A stretch of 10,369 nucleotides of DNA from Ignavibacteria bacterium (GCA_026417195.1 JAOADS010000071.1:1-10369), one strand, 5' to 3'; positions 1 through 6,311 are shown, counted from the stretch's first letter. Notes: generated from the letters alone by a model not told the origin. Made by a program: numbers and translations.

Positions 1-1
1 A

Positions 2-94
2 TTTTTTATGCGTCCTGAAAAGAGACTAACAAAAGGTGATAAAATATCAGGAATCTTTGAGAGAGATAAAAAACAACACAATCCGGTCTCGTGA
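2..94 (+). CDS. C-terminal tail of an unidentified gene (5' partial)
   Basis: The frame is open from the left edge to a TGA at 92-94 and encodes about 30 residues, ending KKQHNPVS. The tail is basic (RPEKRLTKGDK near its start). I cannot assign a family from so short a piece. The only ATG in the frame is at position 8, but a 28-aa gene is less likely than the end of a longer gene entering from outside. The best support is the junction: the stop codon overlaps the GTG start of the next gene as GTGA, the classic geometry of translational coupling. This argues that the upstream gene and the VOC gene are in one operon. Confidence 0.5.
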   Translation, partial: FFMRPEKRLTKGDKISGIFERDKKQHNPVS

Positions 95-939
95 ATAGGA
101 TTCCGGATCATACTCATATATCAAACGTAACCCTGAAAGTTAAAGACCTGAAAAGGTCTTTAACTTTCTACAGGGATTTACTTGGATTCCATATCATAAA
201 AGCTAACGATACTGAAGCATATCTGTCTTCCGATAATGAGAAACCCTTCCTCGTAAAGCTAAAGGAATTCAGAAACCTTGAACATCCCGCTTTAAACACA
301 ACCGGACTTTTTCATATAGCTTTCAGACTACCTTCAAGAAAAGATCTTGCAGGCATTCTTAAACATCTTTTCGAGTCTGGATCAGAATTCACCGGATTTT
401 CAGACCACGGAGTAAGTGAGGCAGTTTATCTTCAGGACCCAGACGGTAACGGAATTGAACTTTACTCTGATAAACCTGAAAGCATCTGGGAACGTAATAA
501 CGGAAAAATTAAGATGATCACCTCTCCTCTTGACATAAAGGATCTGCTCTCTGTAATTTCACCTTACAGAAGAATTCATCCCGAAACTACAATAGGACAT
601 ATTCATTTAAAAGTCTCTGATCTGGAAAAAGCTAAAAAATTCTATCATGAACTCATGGGATTTAATATCACCAATGATGCTTACCCCGGCGCTGTATTTT
701 TTGCAGCTGGAACTTATCATCATCACATAGGAACAAATATCTGGTACAGTAAAAACTCTCAACATCTGAATAACGATTATCTTGGTCTTGAAAATTTCAC
801 AATTAAGACATTCAGTAACGAATATTTAAGTAAACTGGAAAAATCACTTTATAAAGAAGGGATAAAATTCAGTAAAGCGGAAAATAACCTGATCAGACTC
901 TCAGACTATGATGGTATAGGAATAAATTTCACAGTCTGA
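91..939 (+). CDS. VOC superfamily protein, two-module CatE (catechol 2,3-dioxygenase)-like
   Basis: A 282-aa cytoplasmic protein made of two glyoxalase/bleomycin-resistance/extradiol-dioxygenase (VOC) modules, roughly residues 8-128 and 167-282. Each begins with the typical strand-helix signature: VTLKVKDLKRSLTFYRDLLGF in the first and IGHIHLKVSDLEKAKKFYHEL in the second. Candidate metal ligands are H170/H172 in IGHIHL, the H210-H212 cluster in HHHIGTNIW, and E123 in DPDGNGIEL at the end of module 1. The usual His at the start of module 1 is Thr (VTLKV), and the end of module 2 reads DYDGIGINF, with no Glu. The arrangement resembles Bacillus CatE-type proteins, which suggests ring-cleaving or related metal-dependent chemistry, but the substrate cannot be read. 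The start is GTG at 91, chosen because it overlaps the preceding stop (GTGA); there is no clear Shine-Dalgarno. A candidate terminator follows at once. Confidence 0.85.
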   Translation: MNRIPDHTHISNVTLKVKDLKRSLTFYRDLLGFHIIKANDTEAYLSSDNEKPFLVKLKEFRNLEHPALNTTGLFHIAFRLPSRKDLAGILKHLFESGSEFTGFSDHGVSEAVYLQDPDGNGIELYSDKPESIWERNNGKIKMITSPLDIKDLLSVISPYRRIHPETTIGHIHLKVSDLEKAKKFYHELMGFNITNDAYPGAVFFAAGTYHHHIGTNIWYSKNSQHLNNDYLGLENFTIKTFSNEYLSKLEKSLYKEGIKFSKAENNLIRLSDYDGIGINFTV

Positions 940-962
940 AAAGTCGGGAATCCGCTTTCTTT
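940..962 (+). terminator. candidate intrinsic terminator after the VOC gene
   Basis: Directly after the VOC stop codon, AAAG (940-943) pairs with CTTT (955-958) and CGG (945-947) pairs with CCG (952-954). There is one bulged T at 944 and a GAAT tetraloop. A short T-rich run (TCTTT, 958-962) follows. The stem is weak and the U-tract short, so this is a candidate only. Its position between two same-strand genes with a 111-bp gap fits. Confidence 0.35.
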
Positions 963-1001
963 AAGAAACTTTTTGCAGCTTAACGGATATATTAGCTTTT
1001 A

Positions 1002-1028
1002 TTTGATTGAAAATTTTTTTTAGATTTG
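1002..1028 (+). promoter_or_regulatory. candidate Bacteroidota-type promoter before the GH26-like gene
   Basis: TAGATTTG at 1021-1028 is a perfect match to the -7 consensus TAnnTTTG, 22 bp before the ATG at 1051. A TTTG lies at 1002-1005, giving a 15-bp spacer. That is shorter than the usual 17-23, so the upstream half is uncertain. Predicted transcription start is about 1033. Confidence 0.35.
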
Positions 1029-1050
1029 TATAAGAAAATTCCTTCACATT

Positions 1051-2124
1051 ATGATTTTGATTCATAAGCTAAGTCACACATTGTTTACGTTAATATTAAT
1101 CTGCCTGATTTCCATATTTTCCTCGTATGCAGAAGGTATTAAACTCCTTCCGCCGGCAAGCGGCATTTATCACACTGCCTTTTCAACACAATATTCCTCA
1201 TCTAATAATGTTTCAGAATACGAAGTTCCCTACTTTGTTAATCTCACAGGGAAAAAAATAGTTTGGCTGAATTTTTCCAATGACTGGTTTGAGGGAATAG
1301 TTTTCCCTGAAGATGCGATAAAAAACATCTGGAAACACAATGTAATCCCTTCAGTAAGAATTATGCCGTGGTCTGGATACGATAAAAATGACAAAACCTA
1401 TTCACTGAAAAAAATCCTTAAAGGCAAATTTGACAGGGAAATTTCCGAGTGGGCAACTAAGCTCAGGGAAACCTCAATTCCCGTTATGATAGACTTTGCA
1501 GCTGAACCGAACGGTAACTGGTTTCCCTGGTGCGGTGAATTAAACGGTGGAGGAAAATCTGATAGCTACGGTGATAAAAATTACCCCGACGGACCTGAAA
1601 TGTATCGTGACGCATACAGAAGAGTCATAGACATTTTCAGGAAACAGAATGCATTAAACGTAACCTGGGTATTTCATGTGAACGCTGTGGGATCACCTGA
1701 TGAAGAATGGAACAGGATTAAATATTACTATCCCGGAGATGATTATATAGACTGGCTGGGAATGAGTGCATACGGACCTCAGAGATGGGGTGAGAGCTAT
1801 AAGCACTTTATGGACGTAATGAAACCAGCTTACAGTGAGCTTGCAGAACTGTCTGAAACTAAACCTATAGCCATACTTGAATTCGGAGTAGCTGACTACC
1901 TTCCCGGAATAAGTAAACCTAACTGGATACAGGATGCATTTTACTCATTAACATCTCCGGAATTTCACAGGATAAAAGCTATAGGCTGGTGGCATTCAAC
2001 ATGGTGGAACAGTGACGGAACAATCTCAGCAATTCAGATTGACTCTTCGCCTGAATCACTTAGATTTTACAAAGAAGCTGTATCACAACCATTATTCATT
2101 GGTGATTACATTTTAACCAGATGA
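1051..2124 (+). CDS. Secreted GH26-like glycoside hydrolase (beta-mannanase/glucanase type)
   Basis: A 357-aa protein predicted to hydrolyse beta-linked polysaccharides such as mannan or mixed-linkage glucan outside the cytoplasm. The N-terminus is a Sec signal peptide: basic start, hydrophobic core about residues 11-24, likely cleavage after A27 (SSYA/EG). The rest reads as a single TIM-barrel domain. The probable acid/base Glu is E152 in AAEPNGNWFPW. The probable nucleophile is E277 in IAILEFGVAD. The aromatic segment GWWHSTWW (312-319) would line the substrate cleft. In most GH26 enzymes the residue before the acid/base Glu is His; here it is Ala (A151). No carbohydrate-binding module or anchor is seen. 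The C-terminus overlaps the opposite-strand gene by 12 bp. Family assignment rests on motif geometry, and related clan GH-A families remain possible. Confidence 0.8.
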   Translation: MILIHKLSHTLFTLILICLISIFSSYAEGIKLLPPASGIYHTAFSTQYSSSNNVSEYEVPYFVNLTGKKIVWLNFSNDWFEGIVFPEDAIKNIWKHNVIPSVRIMPWSGYDKNDKTYSLKKILKGKFDREISEWATKLRETSIPVMIDFAAEPNGNWFPWCGELNGGGKSDSYGDKNYPDGPEMYRDAYRRVIDIFRKQNALNVTWVFHVNAVGSPDEEWNRIKYYYPGDDYIDWLGMSAYGPQRWGESYKHFMDVMKPAYSELAELSETKPIAILEFGVADYLPGISKPNWIQDAFYSLTSPEFHRIKAIGWWHSTWWNSDGTISAIQIDSSPESLRFYKEAVSQPLFIGDYILTR

Positions 2125-2469
2125 ATTACGCCTGCGTCTGGAGAGAACTGCAAACTGAAGAAAATATCTGTCAAACATTTCCATTTCTTTATTAATATCA
2201 GTCAAAAACTCCGTACTAAAGAAGAACATACGGAATACTTCTCTAGATCTTGAAATCTCCTTCCTTCTGCCTTTCCATCTTTTGTCAGACATTGTTAAGT
2301 CAAAGAGTTCAAGTGTTCTCTCAAAGGAACTTTTAAATTTTTCTAAGTCACCTCTTTTGTAAAATTTGAAGGTCCTGCTGACCTCGCTGCCTATATTTGC
2401 AAGTTGTTCAGCTAAAGACAATTCAAACCATCTGCCGGCTGCAAGTTCTTTATGAACGAAATCCTTCAT
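2113..2469 (-). CDS. Small conserved helical protein of unknown function (118 aa)
   Basis: I do not recognise a named family. The 118-aa sequence is charged and predicted to be mostly alpha-helical, with no signal peptide or membrane segment. A recognisable core runs from about residue 12 to 78: GRWFELSLAEQLANIGSEV, then a basic helix, then RTLELFDLTMSDKRW and a second Arg-rich helix ending SRSREVF. The C-terminus is strongly basic (RRRRNSSG). Its ATG starts immediately after the TAA of the upstream 57-aa gene (TAAATG), so the two are almost certainly co-translated, and it is the last gene of the carboxylase operon. The 3' end overlaps the convergent GH26-like gene by 12 bp. Pairing with a tiny upstream protein could suggest a two-component module such as toxin-antitoxin, but nothing in the residues shows this. 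Confidence 0.75.
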   Translation of the reverse strand: MKDFVHKELAAGRWFELSLAEQLANIGSEVSRTFKFYKRGDLEKFKSSFERTLELFDLTMSDKRWKGRRKEISRSREVFRMFFFSTEFLTDINKEMEMFDRYFLQFAVLSRRRRNSSG

Positions 2470-2643
2470 TTATCTCTTTATCAGTTTATTCACCACTTTC
2501 CGTATCTTCTCTCTGACTTCCGGATCTTCCACATCCCTTGAGTAGTTAGCTTTTGCTGGACGATTGTCCCAGAAACAATCCTCTGCTGATTTTTTAAGTA
2601 TATCGAAATTTACACTCTCTCTGATTATTTCCAAACCAGTCAT
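2470..2643 (-). CDS. Short hypothetical protein, 57 aa, between the carboxylase and the 118-aa gene
   Basis: An ORF of 57 codons plus stop, from ATG at 2643-2641 to TAA at 2472-2470. The product begins MTGLEIIRESVNFDILKKSA and ends EKIRKVVNKLIKR. It is highly charged with helical ends and a central EDCFWDNRPAKANYS segment; no signal or membrane segment is seen. Its reality is supported by two junctions: the ATG overlaps the carboxylase stop as ATGA (4-bp overlap), and its TAA is followed without a gap by the ATG of the 118-aa gene. Such double coupling is unlikely by chance. I do not recognise the family. It may form a functional pair with the 118-aa protein, which is an inference from gene order alone. 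Confidence 0.7.
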   Translation of the reverse strand: MTGLEIIRESVNFDILKKSAEDCFWDNRPAKANYSRDVEDPEVREKIRKVVNKLIKR

Positions 2644-4295
2644 ACCTGAATTACACCCGGATTAAACTTAGGAATATCGGGATTATTATTTGCACATTCT
2701 ATACATCTTGAAACAATTCTTCTCGTATCTTTCGGATCTATTATTGCATCAATCCAGAGACGCGAGGCTGCATATAAAGGATCAGCATGTTCATCATATT
2801 TCTTCTTTATTTCATCAAGCATTTTCTGTTTTTCCTCATCTGAAAGTTCCCTGCCCTCTTTTTTCAGTTGTCCTATTTTTATGTTCAGAAGCACATTACT
2901 TGCCTGTGCTCCTCCCATCACAGCTATAGAAGCTGTAGGATATGCGAAAATAAACCTTGGATCATATGCTTTGCCGCACATTGCATAGTTGCCGGCACCG
3001 TAACTGTTACCAACTATAATTGTAATTTTGGGAACAACTGAATTTGAAACTGCATTAACCATCTTTGCACCGTCTTTGATTATTCCTCCGTGCTCAGCCC
3101 GTGAACCAACCATAAATCCAGTTACATCCTGCAGGAATAGAAGAGGTATTTTTTTCTGATTACAGTTCATAATAAACCTTGCTCCTTTATCTGCACTGTC
3201 TGAGTAAATGACTCCTCCCACCTGCATTTCACCTTTTTTGGTTTTCACTACAGTCCTCTGATTTGCTACTATACCAACTGCCCAGCCGTCAATTCTCGCA
3301 TACGCTGTGATTAATGTTTTCCCGTAACCGGCTTTATATTCGTCTATTTCACTTTTATCAACAATTCTTGCTATCAGTTCATACATATCATATGGCTTTG
3401 ATCTGTCCTCAGGGATAATTCCGTAAATTTCATCCGGCGAATAATCCGGATCTGACGGATCAGTTCTGTCGAAACCGGCAGTCACAGTTTTGCCCATCCT
3501 GCTTATTATATTCCTGATGGTTTCAAGACACTCCCTGTCATCTTTCATTTTATAATCAGTAACACCGGAGATTTCAGAATGCACTTCAGCTCCGCCCAAA
3601 GCTTCATTGTCTATATCCTCACCTATTGCAGCCTTGACTAAATGTGAACCGGCAAGGAAAACACTTCCTGTTTTTTCTACTATCAAAGCCTCATCACTCA
3701 TTATGGGTAAATATGCACCGCCTGCAACACACGGTCCCATAATGGCAGCAATCTGCGGAATCCCCATTGAACTCATTATTGCATTATTCCTGAATATTCT
3801 ACCGAAATGTTCCTTGTCAGGGAAAATATCTTCCTGAAGAGGCAGAAAAACACCGGCTGAATCAACAAGGTAGATTATAGGCAGACGGTTCTCCATAGCA
3901 ATTTCCTGAGCCCGTAGATTTTTCTTACAGGTTATCGGGAACCATGCCCCGGCTTTAACAGTAGCGTCATTTGCTACTATTACACAATTCCTTCCGTGAA
4001 TTTTACCTATTCCGAACACAGTCCCGGACGAGGGAGCACCTCCGTATTCTTCATACATTCCGTAAGCTGTAAATAAACCAATCTCAAGAAAATCTGATCC
4101 TTCATCTAAAAGCAGGTTTATCCTTTCCCTGCAGTGAAGTTTATTCTGTGAATGAAGTTTCTCAATTGCCTTCTTTCCGCCACCTGAATAAATTGCCTCT
4201 GAAAGAGCATTAAGTTTTCTGAGTAAATTCTTAATGTAGTCTTCCCTCTGATGGAATGTAAGATCTTTTTTAACAGAAGATTTTAACCTGCTGAT
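2640..4295 (-). CDS. Acyl-CoA carboxylase carboxyltransferase (beta) subunit, MccB/PccB type, probable ATC start
   Basis: This subunit transfers the carboxyl group from biotin to an acyl-CoA such as methylcrotonyl- or propionyl-CoA. It works with a biotin carboxylase/BCCP subunit not found here. From 4295 the product is 551 aa, the normal family length. The N-terminal part contains the conserved GGGKKAIEKLHSQNKL and CRERINLLLDEGSDFLEIG before YGMYEEYGG. Numbered from 4295, the crotonase-like oxyanion glycines lie in GPCVAGGAYLP (about 188-198) and GNSYGAGNYAMCG (about 429-441). DVTGFMVG (about 390-397) and the C-terminal NPGVIQV are typical. The first in-frame ATG is at 4058, but starting there would cut off about 79 conserved residues. 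No ATG, GTG or TTG exists between it and the upstream stop at 4347-4349. ATC at 4295-4293 has AAGGAGG five bases before it. The MGGAQASNVL segment looks more MccB-like; exact substrate is uncertain. Confidence 0.88.
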   Translation of the reverse strand: MSRLKSSVKKDLTFHQREDYIKNLLRKLNALSEAIYSGGGKKAIEKLHSQNKLHCRERINLLLDEGSDFLEIGLFTAYGMYEEYGGAPSSGTVFGIGKIHGRNCVIVANDATVKAGAWFPITCKKNLRAQEIAMENRLPIIYLVDSAGVFLPLQEDIFPDKEHFGRIFRNNAIMSSMGIPQIAAIMGPCVAGGAYLPIMSDEALIVEKTGSVFLAGSHLVKAAIGEDIDNEALGGAEVHSEISGVTDYKMKDDRECLETIRNIISRMGKTVTAGFDRTDPSDPDYSPDEIYGIIPEDRSKPYDMYELIARIVDKSEIDEYKAGYGKTLITAYARIDGWAVGIVANQRTVVKTKKGEMQVGGVIYSDSADKGARFIMNCNQKKIPLLFLQDVTGFMVGSRAEHGGIIKDGAKMVNAVSNSVVPKITIIVGNSYGAGNYAMCGKAYDPRFIFAYPTASIAVMGGAQASNVLLNIKIGQLKKEGRELSDEEKQKMLDEIKKKYDEHADPLYAASRLWIDAIIDPKDTRRIVSRCIECANNNPDIPKFNPGVIQV

Positions 4296-4300
4296 ATCTG

Positions 4301-4307
4301 CCTCCTT
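4301..4307 (-). promoter_or_regulatory. Shine-Dalgarno that points to an ATC start for the carboxylase
   Basis: On the minus strand AAGGAGG occupies 4307-4301, a full anti-SD match. It is followed after 5 bases (CAGAT) by the in-frame ATC at 4295. Most other genes in this window lack any such motif, which makes this one stand out and decides the proposed start. Confidence 0.5.
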
Positions 4308-4326
4308 TAAATAATTTCCTAAAATG

Positions 4327-4334
4327 CAAAAATA
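4327..4334 (-). promoter_or_regulatory. candidate -7 promoter element for the carboxylase operon
   Basis: On the minus strand 4334-4327 reads TATTTTTG, a perfect TAnnTTTG match. Transcription would begin near 4322, leaving a leader of about 27 nt that contains the AAGGAGG and the proposed ATC start. No TTG at the proper upstream spacing was seen, so only half of the promoter is supported. Confidence 0.35.
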
Positions 4335-4452
4335 AAACCAAACATTCTAAATAAAAAAACAGACTGCCTGAAAAATTTATTCACAAAAAGAAAATAATGT
4401 ATTCGGTTAACTGATAAAATTTAGTATTTCAAGTTATGTAACGGGCAGAAAA

Positions 4453-4469
4453 ATATCATACAGTGATAT
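4453..4469. repeat. Inverted repeat ATATCA-N5-TGATAT
   Basis: A perfect 6-bp inverted repeat, ATATCA (4453-4458) and TGATAT (4464-4469), around TACAG. It lies mid-spacer between divergent genes, where an operator could sit. In AT-rich DNA a repeat this short can arise by chance. Confidence 0.3.
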
Positions 4470-4621
4470 GAAAATATTTTAAATCGAAACTATAATTGTA
4501 ACAGATTTCCTAAAACATAATTCATCTGAAGCATATAATGAAAAGTGATTCAAGGTTCAACAAAGATTTTAATAAAATGTAATAACTCCGGCAATTAAAT
4601 ATAAACTAAAAAACAAAAAAA

Positions 4622-4966
4622 ATGAAAACTTTATTATCAATCCTTTTTTTTCTTGTGATCACCTCCGCAGGTAAATCACAAAGTCTGAACAAATATTATT
4701 TCTCTGACTTTTTCGGTAATAATTATAAATCATACGAAAATCTATGGTATGATTTTGATAATGACGGATATTTAAACTACTTAGACAGACACGACAGGAA
4801 TCCAAACGTAGGTTACTTCACTGTGCCCTCATATTCCGAACCAGGTTATTATGAAAATTATAAATCCTTTAACTATGATTTTACTTCCGGGAAAATAATT
4901 TACGAAGGCTCCCGAGGAGGGAAATATTATATAAACAAAAATGGAAACAAAACCTACATGAAGTAA
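4622..4966 (+). CDS. Small secreted protein with a TSP3/EF-like acidic loop and a basic GGKYYINKNG tail
   Basis: A 114-aa protein of unknown role. It begins with a Sec signal peptide (MKTLLSILFFLVITSAGKSQ; cleavage probably within residues 16-21). The mature part is rich in Tyr, Asn and Asp. FDNDGYLNYLDRHDRN (about residues 45-60) resembles the DxDxDG calcium-binding loops of thrombospondin type 3 and dockerin-like repeats, but only one loop is present. The C-terminal RGGKYYINKNGNKTYMK resembles the short motif called the PBCV-specific basic adaptor domain, seen at the ends of many secreted or phage-linked proteins. The start is preceded by a poly-A-rich leader and no Shine-Dalgarno. It appears monocistronic: about 140 bp of non-coding DNA separates it from cas6. 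A CRISPR function is not implied. Confidence 0.75.
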   Translation: MKTLLSILFFLVITSAGKSQSLNKYYFSDFFGNNYKSYENLWYDFDNDGYLNYLDRHDRNPNVGYFTVPSYSEPGYYENYKSFNYDFTSGKIIYEGSRGGKYYINKNGNKTYMK

Positions 4967-5070
4967 TCAAAATATAAGTTTACAAAATGCTCAGATTGTA
5001 ATCTTTGAATAATGTTCACAAAATAAAATAAATAGTGCACAGAAAAATCTCTTGCTATTTCTTATAAAAA

Positions 5071-5110
5071 CATTAAGTTGCTTATTAATCCCGGAAAATA
5101 ATTCTTAATG
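5071..5110 (+). repeat. Inverted repeat CATTAAG/CTTAATG spanning the cas6 start codon
   Basis: CATTAAG at 5071-5077 is exactly complementary to CTTAATG at 5104-5110, and the right arm includes the ATG of cas6. In RNA this could form a 7-bp stem with a 26-nt loop that hides the start codon. The arms are AT-rich and may be coincidental. Confidence 0.25.
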
Positions 5111-5878
5111 AGAATAAAGCTTTACATAAAGCCTCTTGAGAGGAATTCTCTGGTTCCTATTAATTATCAATATTACCTCTCCTCTTTTATATACAGAACA
5201 ATAGAAGCGTCAAACTCAGATTATTCAAAATGGCTGCATGATTCCGGTTTCATGTCGGGAAATAAACGGTTCAAGTATTTTACTTTTTCAATGCTGAACA
5301 TTCCGGAAAGAGAAATTGTCAATGATTTTATAAAAATAAAATCTCATCAGATTGAACTCACAGTCAGTATGCTTAGCCTTGAAAGTATGAACCACCTGAT
5401 AATAGGATTATTCGAAAGCTGTCGTTTCAATATCAAAGACTATAACTTTATTGTAAAATACGCCGAGAAGATTCCGGATCCGATATTCAGAGATGAAATG
5501 ATTTTCAAAACAATCTCACCTGTTATAATTTCCAAAGTAGTGGAATATAATGGTAAACCATCAGAAAGATATATGAAACCGGATGAATCAGAATATGCAG
5601 ACTTTCTGAAAAAGAACCTTGAGGAAAAATACCTTACATACTGCATGAGCTGCGGAATAAAGGTAAACGGTCACGGTGTGGACAGTTTTGATCTGATTGA
5701 ATGCGGCAATTCGAAACTGATTACAATAAGGCAGAACCGTGCTGAGGAGACAAAAGTGAAAGCATATCCTATGACATTCAGGCTGAAAGGGAATCCGGAC
5801 ATTATAAAGATAGCTTATGAAGCCGGTGTCGGCAAGCTTTGTTCACTTGGTTTCGGCTGTATTAAATCTCTTAACTGA
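5108..5878 (+). CDS. cas6: CRISPR-associated endoribonuclease Cas6
   Basis: Cas6 cuts the CRISPR precursor transcript within each repeat to make crRNA for the type III effector encoded downstream. The 256-aa length is normal. The C-terminal glycine-rich loop of RAMP proteins is clear: YEAGVGKLCSLGFGCI (about residues 238-253). The N-terminal segment NYQYYLSSFIYRTI is typical. Y29, H44 (in LHDSGF) and K53 fall at positions very like the Tyr-His-Lys triad of Pyrococcus furiosus Cas6, so the enzyme is predicted active. The HIRAN-domain gene follows after only 8 bp, indicating a shared transcript, while cas10 lies further away behind its own candidate promoter. By eye the codons are less AT-extreme than in cas10 and beyond. 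Confidence 0.92.
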   Translation: MRIKLYIKPLERNSLVPINYQYYLSSFIYRTIEASNSDYSKWLHDSGFMSGNKRFKYFTFSMLNIPEREIVNDFIKIKSHQIELTVSMLSLESMNHLIIGLFESCRFNIKDYNFIVKYAEKIPDPIFRDEMIFKTISPVIISKVVEYNGKPSERYMKPDESEYADFLKKNLEEKYLTYCMSCGIKVNGHGVDSFDLIECGNSKLITIRQNRAEETKVKAYPMTFRLKGNPDIIKIAYEAGVGKLCSLGFGCIKSLN

Positions 5879-5886
5879 TATTAAAA

Positions 5887-6273
5887 ATGAAAAGAAGAAG
5901 TCTTCTTAAATTTCTTGCTACAGCTCCAGTTGCTGCAGCCGGTATTTTAGCTAAAGATAATAAGAAGGAAGTCTTTCTTTTTGATTTTTATCTTGCAGGT
6001 TTTAAGTATTACAAGGCTCCTGCAGTTTACAGAAGACTTAAAAAAGGTGATATCGTTATCTTAAAACCGGAACCTGATAATAAATACGATGAAATGGCAA
6101 TTGAAGTCTATACGAAAAGTAACATCAAGCTCGGATATGTTCCGATGGAGGCGAATATAGTTCCGTATAATTTATTTAAAAATGACATAGAAGTTGTTGC
6201 TAAGATAGAAGAGATCGATTTAAAAGCTCCGGACTGGGAAAAGATTTTAATAAGAGTCTATCAAAGGGTATAG
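5887..6273 (+). CDS. HIRAN-domain protein with a twin-arginine-like N-terminus
   Basis: A 128-aa protein. Residues about 30-126 form a stand-alone HIRAN domain, recognisable from AGFKYYKA (37-44), LKPEPDNKYDEMAIEVY (59-75) and LGYVP (82-86). In HLTF-type helicases this domain binds DNA ends or stalled-fork DNA; stand-alone bacterial versions are poorly understood. Unusually, the N-terminus MKRRSLLKFLATAPVAAAGILA looks like a Tat export signal: KRRSLLK approximates S-R-R-x-F-L-K, and it is followed by a moderately hydrophobic Ala-rich stretch with possible cleavage after A18 or A22. The gene begins 8 bp after cas6, so both are probably co-transcribed. Whether the protein is exported, membrane-anchored or cytoplasmic cannot be decided here. 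The fold call is firm; a role in CRISPR defence is only suggested by position. Confidence 0.85.
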   Translation: MKRRSLLKFLATAPVAAAGILAKDNKKEVFLFDFYLAGFKYYKAPAVYRRLKKGDIVILKPEPDNKYDEMAIEVYTKSNIKLGYVPMEANIVPYNLFKNDIEVVAKIEEIDLKAPDWEKILIRVYQRV

Positions 6274-6294
6274 TAACATTTTTAAATTTGTCAG

Positions 6295-6311
6295 AATATT
6301 TCCGAAATATT
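6295..6311. promoter_or_regulatory. 17-bp palindrome, possible operator upstream of cas10
   Basis: AATATTTC (6295-6302) and GAAATATT (6304-6311) are perfect 8-bp inverted arms around a single C. Odd-centred palindromes like this are typical of sites for dimeric repressors. It lies 7 bp upstream of the TTG of the candidate cas10 promoter. As RNA it could also form a weak hairpin (AATATT/AATATT with a 5-nt loop), but no T-tract follows. Confidence 0.4.

Larger units (their letters stand above)
4296..4621. other. Divergent AT-rich intergenic spacer (326 bp)
   Basis: This is the gap between the minus-strand carboxylase operon and the plus-strand small secreted protein. I find no coding frame, tRNA or CRISPR-like repeat in it. 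It contains the candidate carboxylase promoter element and RBS at its left end, a small inverted repeat at 4453-4469, a partial -7-like TATAATTG at 4491-4498, and an A-rich leader before the ATG at 4622. It most likely carries two divergent promoters. Confidence 0.6.

Noticed and set aside
2113..2640. Firm toxin-antitoxin call for the 57-aa and 118-aa genes
   Set aside because: Tight pairing fits, but no toxin or antitoxin motif is visible and they are attached to a metabolic operon.
2690..2929. Plus-strand open frame of 79 codons
   Set aside because: It lies antisense inside the well-conserved carboxylase gene, and its product has no recognisable pattern.
3607..3837. Plus-strand open frame of 76 codons
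   Set aside because: Also antisense to the carboxylase core; it is explained by the complementary strand of conserved Gly/Ala-rich codons.
4967..5107. Possible CRISPR repeats or leader before cas6
   Set aside because: No repeated 24-40-bp unit is present here or elsewhere in the window; only a short 7-bp inverted repeat was found.
5440..5646. Minus-strand open frame of 68 codons
   Set aside because: It is wholly inside cas6 on the opposite strand, with no junction or start signal.
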